From positions 930,001 to 994,000 of the forward strand of contig BSDZ01000079.1 in assembly GCA_030268105.1 (NCBI GenBank): a stretch of DNA of 64,000 nt, in the 5' to 3' direction. This document shows positions 41,981 through 53,307 of the stretch, piece after piece (position 1 is the first letter of the stretch; the number at the start of each line of letters is the position of its first letter). A program made the translations under genes and the position numbers. Below the pieces are notes generated by a model, which saw only the letters and a program-made list of their open reading frames with translations, did not search any database and had not been told where the DNA came from. This DNA is from Volvox africanus. Taxonomy: Eukaryota > Chlorophyta > Chlorophyceae > Chlamydomonadales > Volvocaceae.

Positions 41981-44900
41981 ATGGATGATGCGGCGGTCCC
42001 ATCACTTACTCCAGCGTTAAGGTGTAAATTACAGGCGCAGCCGTGCTTCCGACATATGGGCAGATGGCTTAACGCGTTCTTGTTGCGATATCCAGGCGCG
42101 AGCTGGAGATCGTTAGATCGCTCCTAAAGGCTGGATGCAGCGTTGATGATATGGTGGCTGCAGCGAACGCAGCGGCCCGAGTGGCGGCGCGGGCTGCCGC
42201 GGAAACCGAGCGCGAGGTGCAGAAAGGCGTAAGTGAAAGCGTAGGAAAGGGGATATAGTTTAGTCGCTACAGTAATCGAACGATATATTACGTGCCCGAT
42301 TCCGAAAGTAGAAATCGGCAGATGTGTGTTGTGGAAACCAGCAGATGCCGAGAGGAAGACTCCGAAAATTGCAGATTAGGTTCGGCATCTCTGCGCGCTT
42401 GTACATGTGTGGAAGTATGATGCATTATGACGGGTTGGCGTAAAGGAGACGGAGCGGCCCTCCCTGCTGTTGCATTCTTGCACTTGAGGGGTTTCCGACC
42501 CATTTCGCCGTCCTCGACCCCGCTTATTACCCTTCCCTTCAAAGATGTGTTCTACGTCCACCAACATCAAGTGAGATAACTTTCCTTGCGACACCTCTTC
42601 TCCATTCTATCTATACCCTGCTTACTCTGACTGTATCTTCGGACAGGGCACGGAGCTAACCGTGCGCGGATTGCCAGTCGGGGGCGACTGGGACTGGCGC
42701 GCCTTAAAGCGATTTCTGCAAAGTCGCGGTCTCTCACAGCGCGCTATTAAATTTACGGATAAAGACCCAGAGCTGGATGTGGGGGTGGCGAGGTTCGCCA
42801 CGGTGGCGGACTGCAAGTAAGGCTCCATTAGTCGCGTGATGCAGCTTGGAACAAAATGGTCCTTGTAAGCGGCCTCATCGGCATGGCCCCGACAGCATCC
42901 GCTGTTACGACATGGAATTTGAACCGTTTGGAGACATGGGCTCTTCCTAGGCTCTGGGGGGAAGCTTCATTTTCATTCCGTACCCTCCTTCCCCTGCAGC
43001 TTGGCGGCCGACCTCCTAGCCGCATGCGAGCCCCCTGAACCTGGTGCTACCATCGTCGTAGAGAGGGGGCTGGCGCCTGAGTACGCAAGACGAGTAGGCC
43101 TTGGCTGCGATGATGCGTGGGACTGGGGGCCCTAGCGGGGAGCCCGAAAAGGAACTGGGGATAGGTGAATGGCCGAGTGGGCTGAGTGACGGCAATAATG
43201 GTGATAGCTCCCAGCCCCTGGAGGCATGGCGCAGGGGCTCATAAGCCCTCGACAGGGGTCGAAATTGGTCGTCCAACTCCATCCATGTCGCTCAGGGCTC
43301 GAGAGGGGCCACCTCGAGGTGTGAGCAGGACACAAATGTCTGGCGCTGGCCTTGGTGTGGTTGAGATGGTTACGGAGCGTCCCACAGTGCTCCATATGCC
43401 CCGCCTTCCCTCCGCAGTCCCGCAAACGGGTCCGGGAGGGTGAGGAGGAGCCACAGGCGGGATCAAGTCGGGGCGCCAAGGTCAGTAACGGCTTTGCGGC
43501 CTTGTGTGTGGGGTTACGGTGATGTGATGGACGGGCTCACAGAGGGCGGGACAGGTGACGTTTTGTGTTGTGTGTTATGCATGGAGGGTAGATTGCACTA
43601 GTAGCGTGCGCAGTTGCTGGGTGGTGAACCTGGAGATTATTTTTCTCATTGTTGGTCCACATGTACGTCACCTGACCCTCAGCTTGTACCACCTGCCCTC
43701 CCGCATGACGCAAAGGCTCCCCGCGCTCCGGACGTGTGCGCCGCCGTGTGCCCCTGGTGGCAAGTGCCGTACTCGAAGCAGCTCACGGACAAGCACCAGC
43801 GGATCGCAGAGGCCCTTAATGCGATCACTGTGGAGGTGTGTGGGTGTGTGTGTGTGTGCACACACGTGTGTATAACTGTATGGGTTGTGCCCTTGAAAGG
43901 GCCAGGCCATGTGTACGATCCAGTGGGTTCCAGTACGGAGTGCAGTATGGGAGTGTCTTGGGGAGAGACTCAATGGGCAATACACTCTGCAGCAGCGGCT
44001 GGGGTGGGTAGGCAGCCAATGAAGTTGGGGGCCCTTATTCTGACACCTCCCGCATTTCATTTCGCGTCACATGCAGGTCGACCGCCGCGCCTATGGCTCA
44101 TCCAAGCCTGAGTGGGTGCGTGCCGCACACGCCCGTGCAAGTGGCGCCACCGGTTCGGCCTCGTCCGCCTCCCTGTGCTGCCCACTGCTCGGCATCCTCC
44201 GCTCTCCCGTCATAGAACGCTACCGCAATAAGTCGGAGTTCACTGCGGGATTGGACGAGCATGAGAAGCCGCTGGTGGGGTTCCTACGGGGCTCCTTTCA
44301 GGTGAGGGTGGGGACGTAGGTGTCGTTTCGGGGGCGGTGCAGCGTGGTGTTATCACCTGCTGTAAAGCAGACACTATTTATATCGTCAACTCGCAACCAA
44401 CCCAATCCAACAGGACGGCATCACTTGCGTTGGGAACCCGGATGCCACTCGCCACACCAGCCTCATGGCGGTGAAGCTGGCGGCCGCAGCGACGGCGTAC
44501 ATCAGGGACGTATCGCAGTTTGCACCGTACGATAAGCGTAACCAAAAGGGCTACTGGCGGCTGGTGTTAGGTGCGCGCGTGGAGACTGGGGAGAGGGGAT
44601 TGGGGGAACCCATGGGCCGTAACCGGGGTGAGGTCGTTACCTTGCCGTCGCCTCCGACATCGGCCTCATGACCGTCCGTCCCTAACTCTCTGCCTTCGCT
44701 TTGCTGCCGCTCGCCGCTGCAGTCCGCGAAGGCAGGCGGAAGAGCTTCCTGCCCGTCCCAGTTACCTCCTCCGCCGTTCAGGCCGCTACCGCTGATGGCG
44801 GATCCCCGCCAGCACCGGCTATCCTGGACTCCCCTACCTTCGCCACCCTTGATCCCCTCACCTACCTGGTGACCTTTGGCGAGCGTGGGTTGGGAGCGAA

Positions 44901-47111
44901 GCCAGCAGCAGCGGCGGCGGCGGCGGCGGCGGCGGAAATGTCCGCAGACGTGGGCCAGGATGAACCCATGGCTGAGGCAAGGGCGACGGGAGGCGAGGGC
45001 GAGGGCGGCAGCGTTAGCAGCGGTCACCAGCCGGGAATGGACGTGTCAGAGGTATGCGAGGTGGAGCCGGAACATCCTCGGTCGGACGAGGTGATGGTCA
45101 TGTTGCAGGTCAGTGTGGGGTTGTGACCGGTTGGGGGAGACGTGGGCGGGTCGGCCGGGGGCGCCGGGGGGAATATGAGATAAGGCCCAGGGAAGTGGCG
45201 GAACACGGCAGGACGCCGATCGTCGTGCAAGGGGGCGACCCCAGCCTAAAGCTTATCCACTTTCTTCTATGTTGTATGGTATGTGGGGTTTTCTTTGTGA
45301 AGGCTGCACGCAAGGTAGGGAGGGGGAGGAGGGGGCCCCTCCGTCCCCGATTATTAGGCTGCGGGAATTTCCCTCCGCGTGAGACATGATGTCCCCACTG
45401 CACTGGCGCACTTGCCCGCCGCGGGGCCCTCCCATCAGGTCAACCCCGAGTATCCGCCTGCAAAGACGGATCCCAACGCTGCTGCACGAGAGCTACGCGC
45501 CATGACTGCCGCCCTGCACGCCGCTGCTATGGCTGACGCCGGCGAGTCTCTCTTTACTGTTTGGGTGCAATTGCACACCGGCGTCAGCAATGCCGCGCCA
45601 GCTGACGCGCCGCTGCTGACGTTGCCGCCGCTGTTGCCAAGGGACTCTGCGGAGGAACAGCCGTCGGAGCCTCGCGAGGTGACAGCGGCGGTGGAGGCGG
45701 CGTCAGGCTCTGGGTATATCCATGACTCGCTGTGTGAGCTGCGCTTCCGGATTTCGCCGACTGCTTTCTTCCAGGTCAACTCTCCCGCCACATGCGCATT
45801 ATACAAGGTGGTGGGCGACTGGGCGGCGGCAGAGCCGTCCACTTTGCTGCTGGACATCTGCTGCGGGACCGGTACCATCGGCCTCACCATGGCCAGTCGG
45901 GTGAGTGGGCAAGACATGGGAAGTCCTGGATGGGGGGCTAACGAGCGGAGAGTAGAGGAGTTTCTGTGTATAGGGGGTCACATCCCCGCCGTCCGGGCAG
46001 CGGCGTATCGGAGGCTTGGAAAGGAATGTGTACTCCAACAAACAAATGCTGCCACTTATGTGGCATGCGAATTACTGCTTGCGAAATGTAAAATTCGTCA
46101 AATGTGAAAGCCCTTACAATCACTGAGAAGGTTTTAACTGAAAGAGTTCATTCCACCGTTTCATAAAATTGGCGTGGCTTCGGGGACCTTCTTAGTCGTA
46201 AGTTAGCGAATAAGATGAAATAAAATTGTGTCGAGTTGAAGAACTCGTCGGGGAGGTTAAAGAGCCAAGCAACGCCCTGTGCAAATCAACAGGTGGCAAA
46301 GGTCATCGGCATTGACTCGGTTCCTTCCGCCATCGAGGACGCCAGGGTGAATGCAGCCCTCAATGGCATCACAAACGCCGAGTTCGTCGCCGGCAAGGCG
46401 GAGGATGCGCTGCCCGGCATCCTGTCCACCCACGCCGGTCCGGACTCACCCTACGGCCCCGGCGACGTGGTAGCAGTGGCGGACCCACCCCGGGCAGGAC
46501 TCCACCGCACGGTACTTCGGGCGCTGCTGGGTTGCGAGCGGATTCGGCGGCTGGTCTTCGTCAGCTGCAACCCGGACAATCTGGTGCAGAACATTGCGGC
46601 ACTGTGCTCCCCGCCACGTGAGGTGGTGTTAGGTCGGGTACAGGAATAGGGTATTGAGCCTTCATTTGGGGGCTTGTCTGGAGCATGGCGTGCAGTGTTG
46701 GCCTGTTGGAAGCGGCGAAATGAGTGCGTGAGTTGCAGAACCTGCCGTGCGACTGCACGCCAGCAGTAATCAAGTACCCTGCGTGCTTGCTACCAACTGG
46801 CTCGTGCGAAGCGGAACTGGGGCTTGGCTCCTCCCATGCCATTGTGCAAGGCAGGTTTGGCTCTTCTATGTGATTGGAGCGTTCATCTCAACCCTCATCT
46901 CAACCCCTTCCGTACCCGTGTCGCGTGTTTCATTGCAGGCAACCGTAGCGGACGTGATCGGGGTGGTCGAGGCCGTCGTGGAGGTGGTGGTGGTGCAGAC
47001 ATGAGCGGCTACAGTGGCGACTACAACCCATTCCGTCCCGTCAAGGCGTTGGCAGTGGATCTCTTCCCTCACACGGCCCACGTGGAGGCAGTGATGCTGC
47101 TGGAGAGGTGA
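41981..47111 (+). CDS. TRMT2A: tRNA (uracil-5-)-methyltransferase, TRMT2A/Trm2 type (12 exons, 793 aa)
   Basis: Exons: 41981-42021, 42096-42228, 42647-42816, 43000-43093, 43418-43480, 43683-43835, 44077-44301, 44414-44570, 44723-45108, 45439-45900, 46293-46617, 46939-47111 (stop TGA); all phases agree. Order of parts: short coiled N-terminus, an RRM-like domain from about residue 59 (LTVRGLPVGGDWDWRALKRF), a basic linker, CPWWQVPYSKQL, the RumA-like fold starting with YRNKSEFTAG, then FRISPTAFFQVN, the SAM site LLLDICCGTGTIGL (about 610-624), ADPPRAGLH (about 691) and the catalytic Cys in FVSCNPDNLVQN (about 720). The enzyme makes 5-methyluridine at position 54 of tRNA. A low-complexity Ala- and acidic-rich insert of about 120 residues (exon 9) sits inside the catalytic region, and a Gly/Arg-rich RGG-like stretch precedes the conserved end FRPVKALAVDLFPHTAHVE. 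Donor of exon 11 is at CCAC/GTGAGG. Confidence 0.92.
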
Positions 47112-47189
47112 TGTGGGGATTGTGATGGTGCGTTTGCTGGTTTTGGGCTTGCGAATGCCGGTATGGCTGGCCGCCAGAGTGGACGGGAG

Positions 47190-47530
47190 AGATATCGCAT
47201 ATGGCGAGCATACGGCCATCGCACTCAACCGTCGCACTTGCTGTATTAGCAGTGGAAGGAGGGGTGGGTGGGTGGCAGTGGCACCACAGCAGTGATGGCG
47301 CTGCCTGCACTGCGGTGGTGGGCCACCGGGGAAGTCTGATTTGGTGAGTGCTTTAGGTGGGCGCGCTATTGGTGGCTACGTGTAGGCGGTTGGAGTTCCT
47401 ATGCCTGGCCTCCGCGTTGAATTTCCCTGCGGGGTATGGTTGACCAGCGGTAAAGCTGATGGATTAAACTCTGGCACAGACTTGCGTTTTTGGTTCATCG
47501 CGCATATTGCGTCTCCTGAGACGTTCGCAC
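47190..47530. repeat. Degenerate direct repeat, copy A
   Basis: This stretch is recognisably related to 48215-48490. Shared blocks in the same order include GAGATATCGCA, GCTGCCTGCACTGC, GGTGGGCCAC, GTGTAGGCGGTT, GGTAAAGC(T/C)GATGGATTAAACT and GGTTCATCGCGCATATTG. Copies differ by substitutions and indels. It may be a dispersed element, a duplicated non-coding RNA gene or an old segmental duplication; there is no open frame conserved between the copies that I can see. Confidence 0.7.
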
Positions 47531-48214
47531 GAAGTGGTTTTGAAGTAGTGTAAAGAGGTTCTAGTAGTTAAGAGATTCTGCAACCGCCTCCTGAGATGCT
47601 GAGATGGTGCTTCTGCACCTTTACATCGTGTTGGTGTGTGCCTTGCATGTATAACTATTACCTAACTATTACATCCCCCCTCTGGAGGGCATGCATCAGG
47701 CTTTTACAACCCTGTCATATTATGCCTGCCATCGCCAACGCCGGCCATGGGAGTTTGTGTTCCTATATTCTAATAATAGTAGTACGCCGGCCGAAGCCTG
47801 ACTTGTGTTAAGGGTGGGTTTTACCCGCACCACCTCTTGCCTCGACCCCCTTTTTAATTGTTTGCGTTTTCCATCAGCCGTGTGCTGGTGCGGATGATTC
47901 CACCTGCCATTTTCCACTTTTTGCTGATGGATGTTTTGGGAGGCTTGTATAGCTGGTTCTGGATTCACTCCGAGCTGGCAAAGCCAACTACCTAGAGTGC
48001 CAGTAATGTACCAGTTCCGTTATATTGACACTTTAGTAATAATAAGCATAAATACTAGGAGCTACATGGTCAATAATGAAAACCGAACTATGAAGTTCAG
48101 TTGTCAAAAGAATATTTACGGAAATAGCAACGAACATTAATACTAAAAGTAGCGAAACCAAACATTTCTAATCATGGCTTCTATCGGTTCAGGGAAAACC
48201 AACCTTGAATAGGA
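47531..48214. other. Spacer between the two direct repeats
   Basis: About 680 bp of A/T-leaning sequence with no coding similarity and no terminal inverted repeats that would define a transposon. Confidence 0.4.
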
Positions 48215-48490
48215 GTGAACGGACGAGATATCGCAAGCTATGATGATGGCACTCGTGCGTTTGTGCAGTAGAGGGACTAGTGGCATAGCACCATAGGTAA
48301 CATGGCTGCCTGCACTGCAGCGGTGGGCCACTGGGGCCATTCTAAGAGCATGCTGATTTTGTGAGCACCGGTGTAGGCGGTTAAAATGTCTGGCTCTGAA
48401 GTGTCCAGGGTGTGGTCGATGAATGGTAAAGCCGATGGATTAAACTACATCACCCAAAGGTTCATCGCGCATATTGAGTCTTCCATGCAC
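48215..48490. repeat. Degenerate direct repeat, copy B
   Basis: Second copy of the repeat described at 47190-47530, shorter through deletions in its middle. The best-preserved part is the right end (GGTAAAGCCGATGGATTAAA to GGTTCATCGCGCATATTG), which hints at selection or at the functional core lying there. Confidence 0.7.
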
Positions 48491-49450
48491 ATTTGGCGCA
48501 GCCTTGCCTATATCAGACAAGTAGCACCAAACGGTTCTTTGATTTCTCTCTAAGCCCCCATCCCAGCGTGGCCTCGACACAACAGCTACACTCTGTCCTC
48601 CGTATGCGGTACCATATATGAATTTTCATATCCTAGATTCTAGATAAAATGAGGATCGCTACATCTTCAACCTGCAACTGCTGCCACGGCAACTGACGCT
48701 AACGGGGCCAGCACTACAGAGAGAACAGGCGACCCTAATATATACCCGTAGGACTAGGACCCGTCAGACGCTTTCGCCAGACAAAGGACCCGATACCCCT
48801 GAATGTCATCGACTGTGGATTCGGGTTCGGAATGAAGACACGAACATGTTGGACTCAAGGAAAGGCCCTATGCGCGCAATGCAACATAATTTCAAATTGC
48901 ACGTATGCCACAACACTTTGCACAACCAGAAGTGCTGCTGCTGGTATCGCCGCCACATGGATGCATCTCAACCCCTACGGCTGAAAACCTGTTGCGCCCA
49001 CACACGCTTAGCGCCCTTAGTCGCTTGGGCGCGACTTTCCTCCGGATCGCGCCCAAGCAGCAAACCGGTACTGACTCACCATGGCTGTGTTGCAGTACAT
49101 CGCTGCGTGCTCGAAAACACCTATCATACCCGCACATAAACCCACATGTCACTCGTATCTTGCTCTTCCACTCACAGTTACACGCGATGCCATACAGGAC
49201 CCACGTATCTGCTCTTCCGTACACACTGCCCGCGACTTCACCACAACGCCTTCACAAGGGTATTCTCAGCTGAGAGCTCGTGCAAGGTCCCATCCCCTTA
49301 ACCTGGGAATCCGTGCCCAAGGGACGTAGATACGGTAAATTACTTTGGTTTTCTTGCATTTCCACCTGGGTTCCGTACCTGCCTCGTAACGCCCCTGACC
49401 CCGCCTCTGACAAGTCCCATACAATATAAAGACCTTCGCCGCCGACACCA
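48491..49450. other. Region downstream of the BTB gene without recognised feature
   Basis: Overlapping short open frames on both strands at 48846-49330 and nothing I can identify. It should hold the 3' UTR of the minus-strand BTB gene. Confidence 0.4.
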
Positions 49451-51109
49451 TCACCGCAGCCTCAATTTCGCTGCCGCCATATGTATCTCGAACGCTAGGT
49501 CCGGACATGTTACCATCAGTCGTTTAACCTCCTCAGGCTTGTGCTCCATGACCTCCAACTGGTGCACAAGGTACCATTCAGTCAGCCTTGTCAGTGCATC
49601 GAGGAAAGTCTGTCCGCGCTCCGAAGCCCAAATGAGCAGATCCACCACATTGTCTCGAGTCACCGCTGCCAGCAGCTGCGCCTGTGCCACGGCACACAGC
49701 TCAGGCAGCAGCAGTCGGTCAGCAAGTTCCACCAGCGGCTGCAGCAGTGCTGGAGACAGTGACAGTGGTGGGCCGTCGGGTGGAAAACCGGTATAGAGGA
49801 AGCGCAGCAGCGCGGCAAAGGCATCAGGGTCGGCATCTGGCAGCGACAGCACGGGTTCGTCTCCGTCAGTGAAGCCACCGGTTAAGCGCTGGCGGAAGTA
49901 GTCACAGCGGGCGGTGAGGATGCTGCGGTGGACATAAAAAGTTCGGCCGCTGACAGTGAGCGTCAGGTCGGAGGTGCCGTCAGGCTGTCTATCCAGCAGT
50001 GCGCCCAGGTCGGAGGATAGAGTACGCCGGGGATAGCAGCCACCACTAGAGCTGATGGCGTTGGCTCCGACACCGTTGGTGACAGCTGCCCTGCTTCCCA
50101 TTGGTGCAAGGCCCAGGTCAAGAACAAGCAGCGACGCAGGAAACATTTGGCAGAGGGACACGTAGCCGTTGGGCAGAATCGAAGGAAAGATGGGTTTATC
50201 GTCAAGGCAAGGCGCTATGGTGGTGACGGCGCCATTACTAAGTGTCACGGAGATCAGTGTACTGCCTTCACTGAGGTACCGGTTGGCATCAATAAGCAAG
50301 ATGGTGCCATCGCCAGTTGCTACAAGACCGGAGATTTGAGAGAAGCGCGCGTCGGGTCCGGGCTCATCACTGCTGGCTACATCGCCCTCGCAGCCAGCCA
50401 GCAGCACAGGCGTGGGTGCCGAGTCGGCGGCTCCTAACGGCAGGCGGTAGACGGCGGTCTCTGTGGCGTAAATTAGGCTGTCAGATCCTACCCTGGCCGA
50501 GCCTGAAGGGCAGTGCTCCGTAATGTATGTGAGGCCGCCGACATCCCCCGATATAGTGAGCAAGGTCGTGACTTCCGCTTCTAATATAGATGTCGTCAGG
50601 TTCGACACCATCGATTTACCCGTGCGCCAGACTGTGGGAAGCTCCACACGGCAAATTCTACTTTCATCTGCCAGGAATAAAGACCCACAACCATCCGTGA
50701 CGGGGAAACGTGGGAAGCCGAAGCGCGCGGAGGTGCCCTGCCCATCCTTTATGCCCGCCTCGCTGCGGTGGCCCGCAACTAGGGTGACGTTATTGTTGGA
50801 TGATAGCCGCATGATAGCTTGGCCGTCGAGGAAGAAAATAGAGGAGCTGAAGGGGTCCCATACTGGCTCACGGAACGTGCTGGTTGGCTTATACCTCTGC
50901 AGAGTCGTATCCCCCCTTTCTGGGACTATATACATTTCCACCTCTGAACCAAAGCGTAAAACACCACGCCTTTCGCTGCCTTCAAGAATACGAAACTGTC
51001 CAAAGTTCGTGGCAACCAGTGTCTCGAGCCCATCGCTGCCTTGACCCGGCCGCGACGCGACGCCTCGAGGGTAACCATCAAGCGTTATAGAGCATTGCAA
51101 AATGCTCAT
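49451..51109 (-). CDS. NHL-repeat / BTB-POZ domain protein, intronless, 552 aa
   Basis: One long frame from ATG at 51107-51109 to a stop at 49451. The first 360 residues have repeated beta-propeller-like segments (AIMRLSSNNNVTLVAGHRSE with GQGTSARFGFP; YRLPLGAADSAPTPVLLAGC with GPDARFSQISGL), the pattern of NHL repeats. From about residue 380 a BTB/POZ domain follows (SDLTLTVSGRTFYVHRSILT, then FRQRL, ALLRFLYTG), and a BACK-like helical tail (LADRLLLPELCAVAQAQLL). BTB proteins are usually dimerising adaptors for CUL3 ubiquitin ligases; the propeller would bind the target. Green algae have many BTB proteins with this layout, so this is probably a lineage-expanded family member. Substrate unknown. 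An upstream exon is possible but not needed. Confidence 0.85.
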   Translation of the reverse strand: MSILQCSITLDGYPRGVASRPGQGSDGLETLVATNFGQFRILEGSERRGVLRFGSEVEMYIVPERGDTTLQRYKPTSTFREPVWDPFSSSIFFLDGQAIMRLSSNNNVTLVAGHRSEAGIKDGQGTSARFGFPRFPVTDGCGSLFLADESRICRVELPTVWRTGKSMVSNLTTSILEAEVTTLLTISGDVGGLTYITEHCPSGSARVGSDSLIYATETAVYRLPLGAADSAPTPVLLAGCEGDVASSDEPGPDARFSQISGLVATGDGTILLIDANRYLSEGSTLISVTLSNGAVTTIAPCLDDKPIFPSILPNGYVSLCQMFPASLLVLDLGLAPMGSRAAVTNGVGANAISSSGGCYPRRTLSSDLGALLDRQPDGTSDLTLTVSGRTFYVHRSILTARCDYFRQRLTGGFTDGDEPVLSLPDADPDAFAALLRFLYTGFPPDGPPLSLSPALLQPLVELADRLLLPELCAVAQAQLLAAVTRDNVVDLLIWASERGQTFLDALTRLTEWYLVHQLEVMEHKPEEVKRLMVTCPDLAFEIHMAAAKLRLR

Positions 51110-53307
51110 ATGTCTATGGTCAATACAATACGTTGAAGATAACTACTGAAGCTGCTAGTTGTCCTTCGGAAAGGCCCGGGGGGCAACGGATTTTCTGTCT
51201 TCACTCATGAAGAGGCTATACGCTTGGCCGACGCTTAAGCTTTTGCATTTGATGATTGTTGGAGTTGTAACTCAACTATCCTTCTGTGATCGGTGACACA
51301 AGCTCTAACCACCAAAGCTATAGTCAACTGACAGGGCAACTGACAATAAAGATTCCGATAATCCGCTATCAGCATTCTCAGATAGCCAAATGTAATACAG
51401 ATTCCGGCATCGGATAAGCATCTAGGTTGATGCCCCCTAGGTTGATACCTGTGCACGGAGCTCCTTAGTCCGCATTGCGCCTTGACCTGGATAACACGCA
51501 TGACAAACGAGACGGCAAGTTTGCGCAGCTCTGAACGTTCCCTTCGTTTGCCATCAGGGTGGAGAAGGCATATGCCATCACCGTCTGTTATTACAGACTG
51601 GGGGTAATACGCTGCAGCGCTCCCAGCAGAGCTGTAGTACGTCATTACTCCGTTGCACCAATTAATCGCTACGAGCCATGGCAGAGGCTGGCCAGTCCCC
51701 ATACCCAGCAGCTGACCTCCGTACGCAGTTCCTCAGTTAGGAGGCGCCCCGTCCGCTGCTGCACCAGTTCGGCCAGTAACTGCTGTGGGTGGAGCAGGTG
51801 CACGTTGTAGATAACGGTGTAAGCTGTATCAGTGTCACGTGCCCTGCATGTAAGCAGACCTCCAGTCCGGATGCGCCTGCCTCTCGGACAAGGCCGACCT
51901 GAAACGTGATGCGGCACAAGGCTGCTGTCCATCGAGGTCACACCTGGCTCCACCTGCTCCTCTTGAACCTGCAGGTGCACTGGCTCACATGGAATGACAT
52001 GGATGGCGCGGTGCTTCCTCGCCAAGCAGTTGCTTTGTAGCACGTAACGGAAGCTGCCTCTGTTGCAGTTGTACCGGCGTCGGCTCCTCCAGTACTTACC
52101 AATAGCACCCGTAATGTACCCCGTCAGCAGATTCCCCACAGTGGGCACGATGGTCGGACAATCATGTCATTGGGCCAGCACAGCGATGTGGGTCACATTG
52201 CCTAGTGGGTGGTTGGCTCCCGCTACCACGTGTCAACTAGGCAGTGCGTCACCGCACGATTCAAGCATATGGCCTCTGGTTCGCCACACGTAGGGTAGTC
52301 CAGAAAGGATGAGAAAGCCAATAAGCACGGAAGCTGGAAGGATCTTGCAGGCAATGGGGCTGCTGGTTGACGAGGAGGCACACTAGGGGCGGAGCACATT
52401 CAGCCAGTCATCCTGAAACAGAGGCTTCGCCTAGCTGGTAGGTGTAGCTATATTGGCGAGCTACGAGTAACTGTGCCGTAGGGCACGTGGTGCAAGAGTG
52501 ACTCCGTACTAGTTTCATCATAGTTAGTTATTTACAATGGCAGAGGAGGTGTACGTCCCAATAATTCAGGCGCCTTAAATAGCGCTGCCTGGCTCGTAAG
52601 GGGGCCTTACGTCTATTCAAAACTGGCGCGCATTCTACAACCGACAACGTTGTACGAATGCTCGCATGCAAGTAGTTCCGTGCGACTTGTTCAAGTTCTA
52701 TGCGTTAGCTCTATTGTAATTAATTTTTTATTATATAATTATGTCATGTTTCACAATTTGCCAAATTACGATAACTCAGTTTCGCTCTTTCTGGCGCTTC
52801 TGCGCCATTCGCGCTGTTACTCATCCCTCGGCTGTATGCACAGTAAATCGTGGCGCAGCACTAGTCTGGCTTTTTCTCTAATCTGAAGGTAAAGTGTTGG
52901 TCCGCCTTGGTCCGTTGTTTGAACATCCGGCAGCAGCAAGTGCGTATGATGTGCAACGCTGAATGCTGAGATGCATGAAAACGTGCAAGTTGCAGTTAAG
53001 ATGACACATGCCCAGTCAGGTATTGGGACACCTTCTGGAAGCATGGGAAAAGAAGGGGATTCAAGAAGCACGGGTCATCCATTTACAAACGCGAATCCAT
53101 GTCACAACCACGAATAAATGAAAAGACCCGACCGGACAACCGAACCTACGCCAGTGTGGTCGTTGGGGAACGAAGGCGTGTACACGACGAAATGTCCTTG
53201 CATATACAGCCGCACGTTTGTCGTGCAAAACATGCAATCACCCTTTCTCAACACACACACGCCCAAGGCATTTGTGTTGTAAGCATAACCGACCTGCCCA
53301 GATACAA
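51110..53307. other. 2.2-kb region with two overlapping minus-strand ORFs of unknown nature
   Basis: On the minus strand, frames at 51669-52148 (159 codons, starting MPTVGNLLTGYITGAIGKYW) and 51235-51702 (155 codons) overlap by 34 bp in different frames. The first has a basic Tyr/Arg-rich segment that might come from a transposon protein; nothing diagnostic is present. If they belonged together the gene would be frameshifted. No splice sites joining them are convincing. The remainder (52150-53300) shows nothing. Confidence 0.3.
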
